From Oopsacas minuta (lineage: Eukaryota; Porifera; Hexactinellida; Lyssacinosida; Leucopsacidae), in the NCBI GenBank assembly GCA_024704765.1, contig JAKMXF010000066.1:627854-691853 (forward strand): 64,000 nucleotides of DNA, given 5' to 3'. Within the stretch, counting starts at the first letter, position 1; the number at the start of each line of letters is the position of its first letter. Of this stretch, positions 1 through 11,712 are shown piece by piece. The notes beneath the pieces were generated by a model, which saw nothing but the letters and a program-made list of their open reading frames with translations, made no database searches and was not told where the DNA came from. The position numbers and the translations under genes were made by a program.

Positions 1-1079
1 TTGTTTGTTTGTGGTTGGTTGTGGTTCAACAATGAATTACCCCAGTGACAGAAATCTGAAGATATCACAAACAAGTTATCAGGATTCTCTAAATAAGGAG
101 ATAAGATCTTCCCATACTGTATACCCTTATCACCCTTCAGTTCTCCAACCATAATAGGAACTAATGTAAAGCTAGACTTCTTGCTATAGAATAATATATT
201 ATAATTAATACGAAGGAGACATTTCTTAGAACAGTCAACTCCCGTGATATCTGTACAATATAATACTTCTATATAAACGGGTAATTGGATATAAAGTGAG
301 TTAGCTGTATAATACCTTTCCATAACTTTAGCTATGAATGATAACTGCATTTCTATACTGTGTTCTTCCTCATCAACAGATAAATCTAATCTCTTAAATT
401 CTCCAGTCTTAATTAATACATCAATTACTGAAGGAATATAAATGTCAATGCAAAGTTATAACTTAATTATGAATTAGTACCTTCTGTATCTATTTTTAGA
501 TCGTATAAAGGTGTTTGGTATACTTCAGCAGGAGTAATCCCACAACCTGTAAGATACACGTGGTGAGATGGTCCTAGTATAAACACTCTCTTCCTATACA
601 CAAACAAAATATATGGAATTGAAACTAAATAACAAAATGCACTTGTGTGAACTCAATAATTATACTCACACAGATTCTGGGATTATTTGTTTGAATGCGA
701 ATGCTGCTGTAGCTCCACAGAAACGGTAGCCAGCATGACTTTATAGAGTTAAGGAAACAAACATAGAACAGCACATATACACAGTTTATCTTATGAATGA
801 CATAATAAATCGGAGCAGAAATTACTTTCAAATAATTAAAAAACAGTCAACTCCTGTTAAATCAAAATACCCGCTTATTTCTAAGTAATTATTGCGGTTC
901 CTATACTGTGAGTTGATAGGAGGATACGGTGATATAATAGCTCTAGCAGGAGACAGAGTTAATTCTGCTTGATTCAACCATTGAGTCAGCTCGTTATCAA
1001 GACTACGAGCATCTGATTGATACCAGCTCCCTGCATGTGTAGCTCTTCTACAGATTAGCTTACCTTCTCTACTTGCCAT
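1..1079 (-). CDS. MEMO1: MEMO1 homologue, 3' end cut by window edge
   Basis: This is a MEMO-family protein; in animals MEMO1 is a cytoplasmic effector of receptor signalling and cell motility, related to non-haem iron dioxygenases. Exons chained in frame, 5' to 3' on the minus strand: 928-1079, 670-738, 481-593, 316-427, 41-183; the gene continues left of base 1. The visible protein opens with a MASREGKL start and HAGSWY, followed by [40 protein letters not shown] and [11 protein letters not shown], all family hallmarks including the conserved His/Asp/Cys pocket residues. All splice sites are GT/AG and phases match. The first and fourth introns contain remnants of the CAGTCAACTCC inverted-repeat element. 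An ArfGAP gene lies upstream on the same strand. Confidence 0.93.
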
Positions 1080-1366
1080 TAAGCTACAGTATTATTATAC
1101 AGCGGATGTTGGTTATAAGAATATGTATTGCTACTCCCAGGGGCGACAACGGTCCATTCTCAATCAATAATATATAAATAATCATTTAGTGATTAATTAC
1201 AAACATTTCTAATCACACTATAATACAAATAACAACAATCATAAGCCAGTCAGAATTAAAGACAAGAATTTGTATATACAAATATACAATCAGTAAAATA
1301 ATACGTATCTCCTGACAGAGATCAAACTCTTGAGTGGGACAGGTATAGTAGAAATGAAAAGTCTAT

Positions 1367-2150
<784 letters not shown>

Positions 2151-2162
2151 AACTATTAGTTG

Positions 2163-4865
2163 TTATGTTTCTATTTGATCTTCATGTAAAGGGCACTTCA
2201 GTTGGAAATTGTCATGATCAAGACTACAGTTAACGGATTCAGCACATACGTAATGATACATATTATCACACCCTTCTGTTTGGCATGATAAAGTAGCGCC
2301 GATATTACCACATTCAGAGCAGGTGTTGGATTTTGATTCATCATATGCTTCTATTAATCCACTCAAATCGAATGAGATCATTAACACTCCTGGGCTCCAT
2401 AATGCACATGGGGCGTGCACCCATAATTCGTTCTCGTCATGTTCCTTTGAGGCCTTTTTGCGTGCGGAGAAAGGTAGCGGAGTAATTTTTAAGTTTTCTC
2501 CTGTTTTGAAGTAGGGCCCGTATAGGTATCCGAGATTACTCTCATTTGGGCCTTTCTGACAAAACATACATTTCCACTGTGAAAATACTTTAATAATTTG
2601 TCTATCTTTGCTGGATATTTTATCCACAGATGTATCTGGTATATCTTTAGGTTTACTACTGTATTGAGTCATGTCTAGTTTTGTAATAGGAATGCATACC
2701 TCTCGTGCATTATTGAAACTATGGTCAGGTTTTCGTGTTGATTTACGTATGTTGTTTGATTTCTTAGGAGAAGGTCCTGGATCAGAGAAATCTATTGAAA
2801 TAGGCGAATCAGCTGTGTGTCCGATAGAAAACGCAGGAGGAGACCGTGAGGAATTGAACCCCGGGGTGAATACACTGTCTGGTGTTTCAGCATCGAACTT
2901 AGGGGAAATAGGCTTAAAATCTTCAATCAGTAATCCGGTTCTTGGCGGTGGAGCGATTATTTCCTTAATATTCTGTGGTGATTTAGATAATACGTCATCT
3001 GATACGTATTCTATATGTAGCGTGACGTCAGAAGTTTCACTGGGTATGACATGTCTGCGATCTCGTGGTGTATGTATGGTTGTATTGATCGTGCTAGTGT
3101 ATGGAGGACTTTGTTCTACTTCAACAGCTAATCCTATATCTGTTTCATCACGTGTTTGACTGCTACAGAAATCTTGTGATCGTAGAATATTGAAGTTTAT
3201 TTGCTGACTGAAATCGTTTGAGAGATCGCTGGAGAGGATTATGGTTGAATCGGGGCTTGTCAATTGGAAGGGAAGAGGGGATGTAGGAAGGGGTACCTGG
3301 AGCTTTGGAGGTGTTAAAACAACACATTCCTCATCAGAATAAGTGTCATCAGGCTCGTGATCTGGTAAATTAACTGTCTTCTTAAGACGAATATGAGTGG
3401 GAGTTTTCATTTTAAGTATAGGAGAGTTTGTGTTTGTTACAAGGCCCCGAGGTGATTGATGGTTATACTTACTGGTTGGGTTAGTATGGAATTTCCTACA
3501 TGGAAGTTTTGTGTGATGTTTCCTTGATCCAGGAGAGATGTCCATACGAGGATGTTTCTTTGATCCAGGAGGGATGTCCATACGAGGATGTTTCTTTGAT
3601 CCAGGAGGGATGTCCATACGAGGATGTTTCTTTGATCGATCTTCAATCCTTTTTCTATTTTTAATGATATTTTTATCAGTTGAATGTGCGGACTTCTTGA
3701 CAATACCGTTTGGATAAGCTGGAATAGGATCTTGACTAAATTCGTCATCAAAGAAAGAAGAAGCTACGTGGCTGATTTGGTTTTTATTTACAATTTTAGG
3801 TATTGGCTTGGATATAACATTAGTGTTATCATCAGGTGTTGAAGTAAATGGAATATTCTCTGTGAATAGTAAAGGAATTGATTCTTCTGGAATATCGTCT
3901 GTCTCGTCCCAAAACGAATCTTTAGAGACTTTTTCCTTAGAAAGAATTTCTTTTATTTTAAGTTCACTCGCGAGGGAGGGCGGGGCTATGATTGGAGGTG
4001 GAAGGGGCACATCAAAGTTTTCATGAATATCCATTAATTGATCTCTTTCATCTCTTGGGTTAGATTCTTCGTCAAAGAATTGAGGAGCCGTTGGATCTAA
4101 ATATTGTCTAACATGGCCAAGGAATTTATCGATTGATACCCTCTTGGAAGGAGGGTCCTGTTTGATCTCTTGAGGAGGAGGAGATCTTTCATCGCTATCT
4201 GATTTTATTCTCGGATCATTCTGTGTAGTACTTTTTATGTGTGATTCTCTTTTCTTGTTTATTTTAGGATTTTGAGTGACTTTCTTGTTAACAATTGTTT
4301 CGGGTTTGTGTTCGGCAGCTGGGGGAAGTGTTAGTCGATCTTTTACGAAAACTTTTCGTTCGGTCCGCTGAGGTGACGATGCTAAACGCATATTCTTTGG
4401 TGGGGATTGTGATGCTAGGATGGGTTTTCTGTAACCACGTTTTTGTATACCCAGCCTGTGAGATAGATCAGCTGTATTTAAGCCATGTACTATAGGTCTA
4501 TATACCCTTTCTCTTGGGTCCACATCCTGGATAGTGACTGACCTTTCTTGTGATCCCCTCCAGTTGGTCACAATAGGTCTAGTGAGTACTTCTTGATTTA
4601 TCCTGCGATCGAATCGGCCCCGTCGGATAGTTTCTGGTGAACTTAAATTATTACCAGGATATATTGGATAAGATACATGGTCATTTCTTGACCAGGTATC
4701 ATCACGACGAGGTTGGTTCTGGTAATGACGATAATATGAATCAGAACTATGTGATGGAGATAGATGTCCCCGGGAATATGATCCGATGAACTCGTTACTG
4801 TTAGAAGGAAAGTGATCAGTATTGTACATTGCTGAATATAATAATAATATTAAAATAGAATACAC
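2163..4865 (-). CDS. RAI1/TCF20-like extended PHD finger protein, intronless
   Basis: This is a predicted nuclear chromatin-associated protein of about 900 residues. The last ~140 residues form an extended PHD domain: CMFCQKGPNES, then WVHAPCALWSPGVLM, CSECGNIGATLSC, CDNMYHYVCAES and a final LKCPLHED. This order and the AxWSP...GATLxC...YHYxCA wording match the nucleosome-binding domain shared by vertebrate RAI1, TCF20 and PHF14-type proteins, most closely RAI1/TCF20. The rest is low-complexity, rich in Ser, Pro, Arg and Lys, with no other domain recognised. About residues 413-450 hold three near-identical copies of a 13-residue unit built on KKHPRMD. A second Met at residue 13 (4829) may be the real start because the first twelve residues are hydrophobic and atypical. 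The vertebrate proteins are about twice as long. Confidence 0.8.
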   Translation of the reverse strand: MYSILILLLYSAMYNTDHFPSNSNEFIGSYSRGHLSPSHSSDSYYRHYQNQPRRDDTWSRNDHVSYPIYPGNNLSSPETIRRGRFDRRINQEVLTRPIVTNWRGSQERSVTIQDVDPRERVYRPIVHGLNTADLSHRLGIQKRGYRKPILASQSPPKNMRLASSPQRTERKVFVKDRLTLPPAAEHKPETIVNKKVTQNPKINKKRESHIKSTTQNDPRIKSDSDERSPPPQEIKQDPPSKRVSIDKFLGHVRQYLDPTAPQFFDEESNPRDERDQLMDIHENFDVPLPPPIIAPPSLASELKIKEILSKEKVSKDSFWDETDDIPEESIPLLFTENIPFTSTPDDNTNVISKPIPKIVNKNQISHVASSFFDDEFSQDPIPAYPNGIVKKSAHSTDKNIIKNRKRIEDRSKKHPRMDIPPGSKKHPRMDIPPGSKKHPRMDISPGSRKHHTKLPCRKFHTNPTSKYNHQSPRGLVTNTNSPILKMKTPTHIRLKKTVNLPDHEPDDTYSDEECVVLTPPKLQVPLPTSPLPFQLTSPDSTIILSSDLSNDFSQQINFNILRSQDFCSSQTRDETDIGLAVEVEQSPPYTSTINTTIHTPRDRRHVIPSETSDVTLHIEYVSDDVLSKSPQNIKEIIAPPPRTGLLIEDFKPISPKFDAETPDSVFTPGFNSSRSPPAFSIGHTADSPISIDFSDPGPSPKKSNNIRKSTRKPDHSFNNAREVCIPITKLDMTQYSSKPKDIPDTSVDKISSKDRQIIKVFSQWKCMFCQKGPNESNLGYLYGPYFKTGENLKITPLPFSARKKASKEHDENELWVHAPCALWSPGVLMISFDLSGLIEAYDESKSNTCSECGNIGATLSCQTEGCDNMYHYVCAESVNCSLDHDNFQLKCPLHEDQIET
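3517..3640 (-). repeat. Tandem 39-bp coding repeat in the ePHD gene
   Basis: About three copies of a 39-bp unit encode GSKKHPRMDIPP-type 13-mers. The copies are nearly identical at the DNA level (repeated ATGTCCATACGAGGATGTTT on the plus strand), which implies recent expansion or homogenisation. Confidence 0.85.
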
Positions 4866-5552
4866 AGTAAAATATTTGTGCTAATAAAGTATATATGTAT
4901 TGACTATTGGAAGATTTAAAAATTTTCAAATCACAGTCAGTGCTGAGTTAAATTTTACCAAATCATTTAGTGGATTATTGAAACTTTATCTTTCTATTAA
5001 ATATTCATTTATCAACCGTTTAGGACGGAGCTACTATGAATAGTATCAGTCTGCACCTTTGAAACCCAAAATAATGAATACACTAACATACATATCGTAT
5101 ATTTGTATGGTTTGCTCCAGGTCATTTCCCGGACATACATAATTAAAACAATTCTATGTTAAAGAGAACGGATGATTTGGCTCATATTTTGCAGTTGCTA
5201 TATTTGCAATGGAATTCTCAGACTATACAACAAGGATAATTTGGTCGATTTGCAAATGATTATTATCTAAGCAGTTTTGGAGGGTAAGATTATTGTTACG
5301 CGAAACGATAGTTTAAATACTTCAAAATTTAACTCGCTAATCAGGTGAATATACGAAATATTCATATCCTCATAATGAGCTCAGGTTTAGTAACTGAATT
5401 TCCATATAAGAAACTATTGCAATATATAGCTATAAACCGAGGAAATAAAGCATTCAGTTACCTATCTACCAGCAATACTATAACCACGTGATAAATAGTA
5501 AATAGGAGGTTAGTAAGTCCACAATTATATATATGTTAGCATTGTGTAGTAG
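4866..5552. other. Intergenic, nothing recognised
   Basis: AT-rich spacer between the CFAP65 stop and the start of the ePHD gene, both on the minus strand. No conserved exon, TIR or RNA gene is visible. It presumably holds the promoter of the ePHD gene. Confidence 0.5.
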
Positions 5553-8500
5553 TTAAGGTATGTCCTGTGTTGTCATAGCTATTCTGTGTGGTTTAGCTGT
5601 TAAGTCAATCTCATTGCTAGCAGCTTCACTGAGTATGCAACGGATAGAGTTTTCTAATACTCCTTCTAGTAACACGTTAACACTCTCTAACTTCTTTAAC
5701 TTATCAAGGTGATGAGAGGTAGGTTTGGAATGTGTAGCCGGTTGTGTGACGTCACTCAAGCGTGTAGGAGCGCTCTCTACACGTACGGGTCTGTGAGGGA
5801 CTGTTTGTAGTTCCTCTTGTTCAGGGATAGAATCTTGGTTACCAGAAATAATCTTAGGAATGTGCTTTTGGAACTGTTTAAAGTATGGGATAGGCTCCTT
5901 ATCAATGCTTGATAGACAGCTGACAAATGACGTATCGTGTATTAAGCTATGTAATAGTGACGATAGAATAGAAGTAAGTAGTAGAGAGGATGACAGAGTT
6001 ATGGGAATACCGCTAGCAGTAGAATTCATGGACGAAATAATCACATTTGTATCGATAAATGGGGTTGGAGCATTCGGGAAGATAGTAAAATAGTCTGCTA
6101 TTGAATGCGTACGAGCATTCACACATAATTCTAATGTGAATGAAAGAGGTGGAAGTGGCTTTGGAAATTCAGATTCTTTATGTTTTCTGGGTCTATGTCT
6201 TGATTTCTTAGACATATCCTTGCGTGCCCATTCTTCATATGATTCCTGCTCAATCGGAGGTAAAGTATTGTGACGTTTCACGGATTTCTTCTGTGAATCT
6301 TGTAAACTGTTAGAAGTAATTGTGAACATATGTTGCAACTCTAATTGCTGTTTCTCCCAATCAGACAATTCGTGTTTATACACTAGCATACTACTCTCAT
6401 TTGTAATTACACATGATAGCGTGACATCATAGAAACAGGGGTCTACCATTGAGAAGAATAGAACCTGACAGAGGACATGTTGGTTGGGATACAAGTATCC
6501 TGTTAGGGGTTTTATCGTTAACACCTCTGAGATACGGTCGGACGGAAGTTCCCATTTGTAAGAGAGTGTACTGTCACTCTGATTTCTAAGGAATGTAATT
6601 TGTCTAGCTGGAGAAAATAGAGGTAAGTGATTGAAGCTAATCGTATTGCTGGACAATGCAGCTACTTCTGTTTGAGAGTTTATAAGATGTTTGTTAGGTA
6701 CTTGAACCATTTCCTGTCTATCTGGTAACAGCATTGTGCTATTTATAGAATTCTCATCCATGGTGAATCCTTCAGCTATAAATGTTATTAGTTTAGATTC
6801 TGTATCAAGTTTAAGCATCATATCAACACTGTATTGTACAGGTTCTGGGGGAGTGAATAGGAACATGAGCTCTGTATGTCCGTATGCAGGAATTAGACCT
6901 GTTGGGTTTAAACATTCAAGAACCTGTAAGCCATTTGTTTGTTGGATAAGCTCGGATAATGTGCTGGTATCTAGCTCGTAGTTACAAGCGATATCTCCAC
7001 CGTTGTATAGTTTATACGCCTGTAATGGAGGTAGTAGTAAGCCAACTGGTATAGGTCGGAAATGAAAAGTATCAGTAGTGAAGTTTATATGTGATGTAGA
7101 TAGTTGTGACGTAATTCCTCTGAAGTTTAGAAGGACTTCACGACCTTTACGTATCTTTAGGAGAACAGGGAGAATACTCTCTCCTGCTAGCTTGTGTTTG
7201 TGGGAACATTTAATTGCTCTGCTCTCTCCTGGTGGGAGAGAACCTTTCTTATTATCAACAGAAAAGATAGAATTCTGCATTAAGTAAAGTTCCTTCTTTT
7301 CAAACTGATCCATCTCTTCGGTATTAGCCCAGCATTCGGGCTCTAAGTACATATCATCTGGGAATTGGAATGCGTACTCTACATGAACTTGACTAGGATT
7401 CTGGAGTAATAGGATAATCTCAGTATCTAGCGAGTTTATAGGAGCACTACCAAAATTGATATCAATAATAGCATTAGTTAGAACAGGGATTTTCCTCTTC
7501 ATACTATGTCTAGTTGCTATATCATATCTTATTTCATCACAGGACGGTTCTTCAAGCAGCAGAGCATTCAATTTATCCAAATTCAACATCTCCCATAGTC
7601 TGGGTTTAGATATATGACCGGATGATGACGTCAGTTTAGTGTCAACTACTGTTATACAAGGATAAGAGACTTTAGCTGTAATATTGAATAGTGAATGGGT
7701 TGCCATTATTTGTTTCTTTTCGGTAATTATTTGATAGAAAACTTCTATGTTATAGATGCCTTGATTTTCAGGTTTAAACGTGACGTCAATAAAATGTCTT
7801 GAACCTGCTATTATAGTAGAATTTTGTGTGAATAAATTCATTTCTTTAGGACTACATACCACAAGCTGTCCTGCGTTGCTAGTGTAAGATGCCTTGTATA
7901 ATAGTTTGTATGTTAAATCGCAGAGACATGCATTTATTAACGTAACTGTTTCCTTCTGGTTAGATCTTACGGTTATGTTGCCCAGATCAACCTGTGTTTC
8001 TGCTACATACAATTTGCTCGTACAACATTCCCCCACTAGACTAATGCTCTGTCTTTGTTTGTCATTCGTATTCGCGAAATTTGTTGTTATAACACCTTTG
8101 AATGAGTGTATGCCTTGGGTTTTAGGAGTGAATAACCAATCGTGTGTTTGTATTTCGTTTGGTTGGATTATACCAATGTTTGGAGTTATTCGTGTTATCC
8201 CTGGTTCAGCTCCTTGTGTTGTCCATTCAAACTGTATCGGCAGTAGAGAAGTGTTTCTAACTCGAAGTTGTTGCTTGACTTTACCATCCACAACACAAGG
8301 ATGGAAATACACGTATTTCCCGTCAGGAAACGTTACTCTTGGATATTCTACTGTTCCACAGAGGATTAGCTTCTCCGGATGTTTGACATCATGATTAATA
8401 TCACAAATAATTGTAGAATAAATGAGAGATTTTACAGGATTTTCTTCTGATTTCATTTTTATAAGAAATATTTGAGTTTCTTCACTGAGTAATCCTAGTT

Positions 8501-10544
8501 TAGGTAAAACTTCGAAATTATCGTTTTCAAAATCCCGGAAATTGAACTGAATAGGAACACCGAGATTATTCGAAAGTTTAAATGTTTTGTAAGAATTCGA
8601 ATTTGGTAAAGACGGGCTAAATATGATTTCTTTTGAATTCCAGGCTAGAGAAGACGGCGAATTCTCGGCACCCTTCTTCCATGTGTGTCCCGACACGTGA
8701 AGGGTGCTACACCAAGAGGGGGAAACGAATATATCCTCAACAGAATGATAATCCTTCAGGGGTTTGAAATAACTAAAGCACTCTAGCGTAGCATCGTAAT
8801 ATCTATTCACTTGACTGGGAGAGAATACTATTCTAAATTCATAGCTAGCTCCAGGGAGGAATTCATTTATCCGGGGAATAACTTTGAAATCATCTCTGGA
8901 ATTTTTAGAAACGGCCCAAACACAGTTGATAACTCCCTTTGATAAGTTTGTAGCTACAACCGTGTGTGTATAACTCCCTTGGCCAGGTGTTGCTGACCCG
9001 AAATCTAATTCCTGTCTGTCTATTATAAACTGTGACGTCATATTAGGTGTGAAAATATAATCATATGGATCTTGGATGGGAGAATTAGCCTGTATGTCTT
9101 TAATGAACGGTGCGTCATGTGATACCGATATTTCAGTACCTGTTATAAATATGTGTTTATCGTTATGCCATATTTTAAGTTGTTCAGGTGGATAACCAGC
9201 TATACCACTAAGCCATTTCCTCTCATAAATTACCAAATGTTGTTGTTTTAATATAACAGGATTAATAGCATCAGTTATACCTGTTCCTAGCACGTCAATA
9301 ATTAACGGAGATTGGTAATGAACTAAACATGACAAACGTCTGTAGTATGGCAACGGATCTGCCGGATGGAATGTTATAGTGAGAGTTGATTTAGAATTTG
9401 CCTCGATTTTACCCGTGAAAGGTTCAACACTGAAAATAGTACTATTAGCATTCAAGAATTGGTAGACTGTAGCAACTGGTGAATTGTTGTGTATTTCTAT
9501 TACTCGCTTAGACGTAGTGTTACAATACACAGAGCTGAATTCTATATAGTTTGTGGATAGAGTGACGTCAGGTTTGGTGGCGTTACCGATGCAGGATATT
9601 GTCGTGTTAGTTAGGGAGCCTACACACTCTATGCTGAGGTAGTCTATGAAAGGACCGCCAGGATTATTGGGGGTGAAAGCGATCTTCAGTTTTTGTTTTT
9701 CAAAAGCGCCGATTCGACCTGAAAGGTGTGAACAAGTGAATGAATGGATGGGTCTATTCTGCTCCCATAGGGGGCGAATCCTGAAGGGGGCTGTTACAGG
9801 AGACTTGTTTGATAGGACTATTGTCTTAGTCAGGGTCTGTCCAATAGGCACATTCTTGAAATCTAGCTCCCTTGTTCTACCTCCACCCATAGATTCAACT
9901 TCTATATACGCAAATTTCCCAGTACCCATCAGTTCAACTTTTCTCCTAAAATCTTCATAAACACAAATAGCATTAGCTGTGTAGACAGAAGCTGTAGTAG
10001 GTGTAAATGTACAAGTCAGCTGACAATCTTGTTTGGCGGCTAAACTACCCTCTTTGGGGAAAATCGTGAAAGGTAGGGGAACATCGAAATTGAAATTTAC
10101 ACTCACCTCTGAACTGTTTCTAATTTTGAAGTACATTGAGTTAGTATCAGTTATAGCTACCATGCCAAACTGTACGCTTTCTACCAATTCTATTCGAGGC
10201 TCAGGGAGGGTTGCTTTTATAGGAATTTCTAGGTCACCCTCCTCTGTCTGTACGATTATCTTATCGTTATAGACACCCCGCTCTACAGGCTTGAAAGAGA
10301 CGGATATTACATGGCTCGTACCAGAACTAAGGGAAATAGGCTTAGGGTAATGACTACTGAATACTTGTAATGTAGGGACACGATAGTGGATTCTCTGTGT
10401 CTCTACTTTGATGTTTTTTATTGGAATATTCTTTGTGTATTCTTTGCCGGGCTGCCAGTTCTTCCAAGTGACAGTTTCAGGTACTTCTAGGCCGAATTGT
10501 GTGCAGCGACCTCTGCCATTCATTTTGTGCATACAAAGTGTCAT
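5553..10544 (-). CDS. CFAP65: CFAP65 (CCDC108) homologue, single exon
   Basis: A 1663-residue cilia and flagella associated protein of the ASH/MSP-domain (HYDIN-like) class, acting in the axonemal central-apparatus region and in sperm flagella. Repeated immunoglobulin-like ASH units run through the first ~1350 residues; each has the pattern of a phenylalanine/glycine turn, 'P..G.I.P' and 'F.P' (for example TITFHPADPLPYYRRL and FRIVFSPSQVNRYYDATLEC). The opening segment with WKNWQPGKEYTKNIP and the overall length and order agree with CFAP65 rather than HYDIN, DLEC1 or CFAP47, though these share the fold. The C-terminal ~250 residues are low complexity. It is remarkable that 5 kb of coding sequence has no intron while neighbours are split into ~100-bp exons. 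An upstream Met-1 is used; a start at Met-5 or Met-8 is equally possible. Confidence 0.75.
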   Translation of the reverse strand: MTLCMHKMNGRGRCTQFGLEVPETVTWKNWQPGKEYTKNIPIKNIKVETQRIHYRVPTLQVFSSHYPKPISLSSGTSHVISVSFKPVERGVYNDKIIVQTEEGDLEIPIKATLPEPRIELVESVQFGMVAITDTNSMYFKIRNSSEVSVNFNFDVPLPFTIFPKEGSLAAKQDCQLTCTFTPTTASVYTANAICVYEDFRRKVELMGTGKFAYIEVESMGGGRTRELDFKNVPIGQTLTKTIVLSNKSPVTAPFRIRPLWEQNRPIHSFTCSHLSGRIGAFEKQKLKIAFTPNNPGGPFIDYLSIECVGSLTNTTISCIGNATKPDVTLSTNYIEFSSVYCNTTSKRVIEIHNNSPVATVYQFLNANSTIFSVEPFTGKIEANSKSTLTITFHPADPLPYYRRLSCLVHYQSPLIIDVLGTGITDAINPVILKQQHLVIYERKWLSGIAGYPPEQLKIWHNDKHIFITGTEISVSHDAPFIKDIQANSPIQDPYDYIFTPNMTSQFIIDRQELDFGSATPGQGSYTHTVVATNLSKGVINCVWAVSKNSRDDFKVIPRINEFLPGASYEFRIVFSPSQVNRYYDATLECFSYFKPLKDYHSVEDIFVSPSWCSTLHVSGHTWKKGAENSPSSLAWNSKEIIFSPSLPNSNSYKTFKLSNNLGVPIQFNFRDFENDNFEVLPKLGLLSEETQIFLIKMKSEENPVKSLIYSTIICDINHDVKHPEKLILCGTVEYPRVTFPDGKYVYFHPCVVDGKVKQQLRVRNTSLLPIQFEWTTQGAEPGITRITPNIGIIQPNEIQTHDWLFTPKTQGIHSFKGVITTNFANTNDKQRQSISLVGECCTSKLYVAETQVDLGNITVRSNQKETVTLINACLCDLTYKLLYKASYTSNAGQLVVCSPKEMNLFTQNSTIIAGSRHFIDVTFKPENQGIYNIEVFYQIITEKKQIMATHSLFNITAKVSYPCITVVDTKLTSSSGHISKPRLWEMLNLDKLNALLLEEPSCDEIRYDIATRHSMKRKIPVLTNAIIDINFGSAPINSLDTEIILLLQNPSQVHVEYAFQFPDDMYLEPECWANTEEMDQFEKKELYLMQNSIFSVDNKKGSLPPGESRAIKCSHKHKLAGESILPVLLKIRKGREVLLNFRGITSQLSTSHINFTTDTFHFRPIPVGLLLPPLQAYKLYNGGDIACNYELDTSTLSELIQQTNGLQVLECLNPTGLIPAYGHTELMFLFTPPEPVQYSVDMMLKLDTESKLITFIAEGFTMDENSINSTMLLPDRQEMVQVPNKHLINSQTEVAALSSNTISFNHLPLFSPARQITFLRNQSDSTLSYKWELPSDRISEVLTIKPLTGYLYPNQHVLCQVLFFSMVDPCFYDVTLSCVITNESSMLVYKHELSDWEKQQLELQHMFTITSNSLQDSQKKSVKRHNTLPPIEQESYEEWARKDMSKKSRHRPRKHKESEFPKPLPPLSFTLELCVNARTHSIADYFTIFPNAPTPFIDTNVIISSMNSTASGIPITLSSSLLLTSILSSLLHSLIHDTSFVSCLSSIDKEPIPYFKQFQKHIPKIISGNQDSIPEQEELQTVPHRPVRVESAPTRLSDVTQPATHSKPTSHHLDKLKKLESVNVLLEGVLENSIRCILSEAASNEIDLTAKPHRIAMTTQDIP

Positions 10545-11316
10545 TCAACTAATTACTAATGAATGTATTATAGACAGAATTGATTTTCAATTATTTATTG
10601 TTGTCGGTGAAAATGAAACAAAACATGGCTTGAGATTGATTATTTGGGTGGAAATAACAAGTATATAAGTAGCCAAAGGACATATTTCGTATCGCGTGTT
10701 ACTCATCGGCATCTTACCAACTTGTTACATATTATTTTCCCTGTGCTCATACGCTCAATTTGTAGATCAAACAAATCTTAATGGCCCCTATTTCTAAACG
10801 CCAGTAAAATTTGCCAAACAGATAAGAAGTAAATAGAGAAATATCCCAATTTAGAATGTTTCGGGGTAACTCTAGGTAATTATATAATGTAGCTCCCACT
10901 CCTCAGGGGGCATCTTATTTGACATAAATTGTATATGAGAAGAAGGGTATATTCTCTGGAAGAAACGAAAGAATGGCAGATATATCCCGTTAGCAAAAGT
11001 GCTGTGACAGTAGCGTGACAAGTAATAGGTAAGTTATCTCCCTCAATTCAAAGGACAAATCATTACAGAATCCAAAAGAGATATGAAGCTAACTTATACA
11101 ACACAATTATTACTTCTGTAGTGAGAATATGTTTTCTTGTATTATAAACAAAAGGGCAACTCTTAATTAAAATAAACAGTAAGATATCCAGTAATAATAG
11201 CATTTAGCACGGATTTCCTTACAGATATATATCAATGCAATGGAATCGCTGTTTATGGAAAGTGGCATGACCAAAAATTATGACATAACTACAGTCATCC
11301 CCCGTTGTATCAAAAT

Positions 11317-11350
11317 ACAGTGTAACCACCCCATTCCCCGTTTGTAGAGG
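11317..11350. mobile_element. Terminal fragment of a CAGTG-ended short element
   Basis: The sequence resembles the ends of the element at 61713-61862 (GTTTGT(A/G)GAGGTTA shared). The copy seems to be interrupted on its right by the hAT-like element. Confidence 0.4.
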
Positions 11351-11357
11351 TTAAGAC

Positions 11358-11712
11358 TAGGGCATTAGGATCGTACGATCATGGATAGCTCGATCACGAT
11401 CGCGATACTTTTTGACGATCTAACGATCGGCGATCCTTTTTTACACAAAAATTTTCGATCATGTTTTTGATCATTTTTGCATGCTTTGAATGCTACTATC
11501 ATTAGCGTTATGTATACTTAGGCAATTGTTCCAAATTTGTGTTCAACAACAGTAATATTCGTTCCTAGAATGCGTTGATTCGCAACTATGTTTCTTTTGG
11601 CATAAGAAATGATGTAATCATCAAAATATATGTCTTGAATATTACACAAACGATCGGAAAATGATCGAGATCGGGATCGCGATCTTGTTTAACACGATCG
11701 ACTAATGCCTTA
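11358..11712. mobile_element. 355-bp non-autonomous hAT-like element, GATCG-rich
   Basis: A perfect 8-bp direct repeat, gttaagac, flanks it (11350-11357 and 11713-11720). The ends are inverted: TAGGGCATTAG on the left and TAAGGCATTAG as the complement of the right end, followed on both sides by clusters of GATC/CGATCG. An 8-bp duplication is typical of hAT transposition. No ORF of note lies inside, so it would have moved with a transposase in trans. Confidence 0.85.

Noticed and set aside
2671-3159. 162-codon plus-strand ORF
   Set aside because: It is the antisense shadow of the ePHD gene; no domain and biased composition.
7894-8394. 166-codon plus-strand ORF
   Set aside because: Antisense shadow within CFAP65, whose ASH repeats on the minus strand are clearly coding.
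11370-11705. GATCG clusters as a CRISPR-like or regulatory array
   Set aside because: No regular spacer and repeat spacing; the perfect 8-bp duplication and inverted ends show a transposable element.
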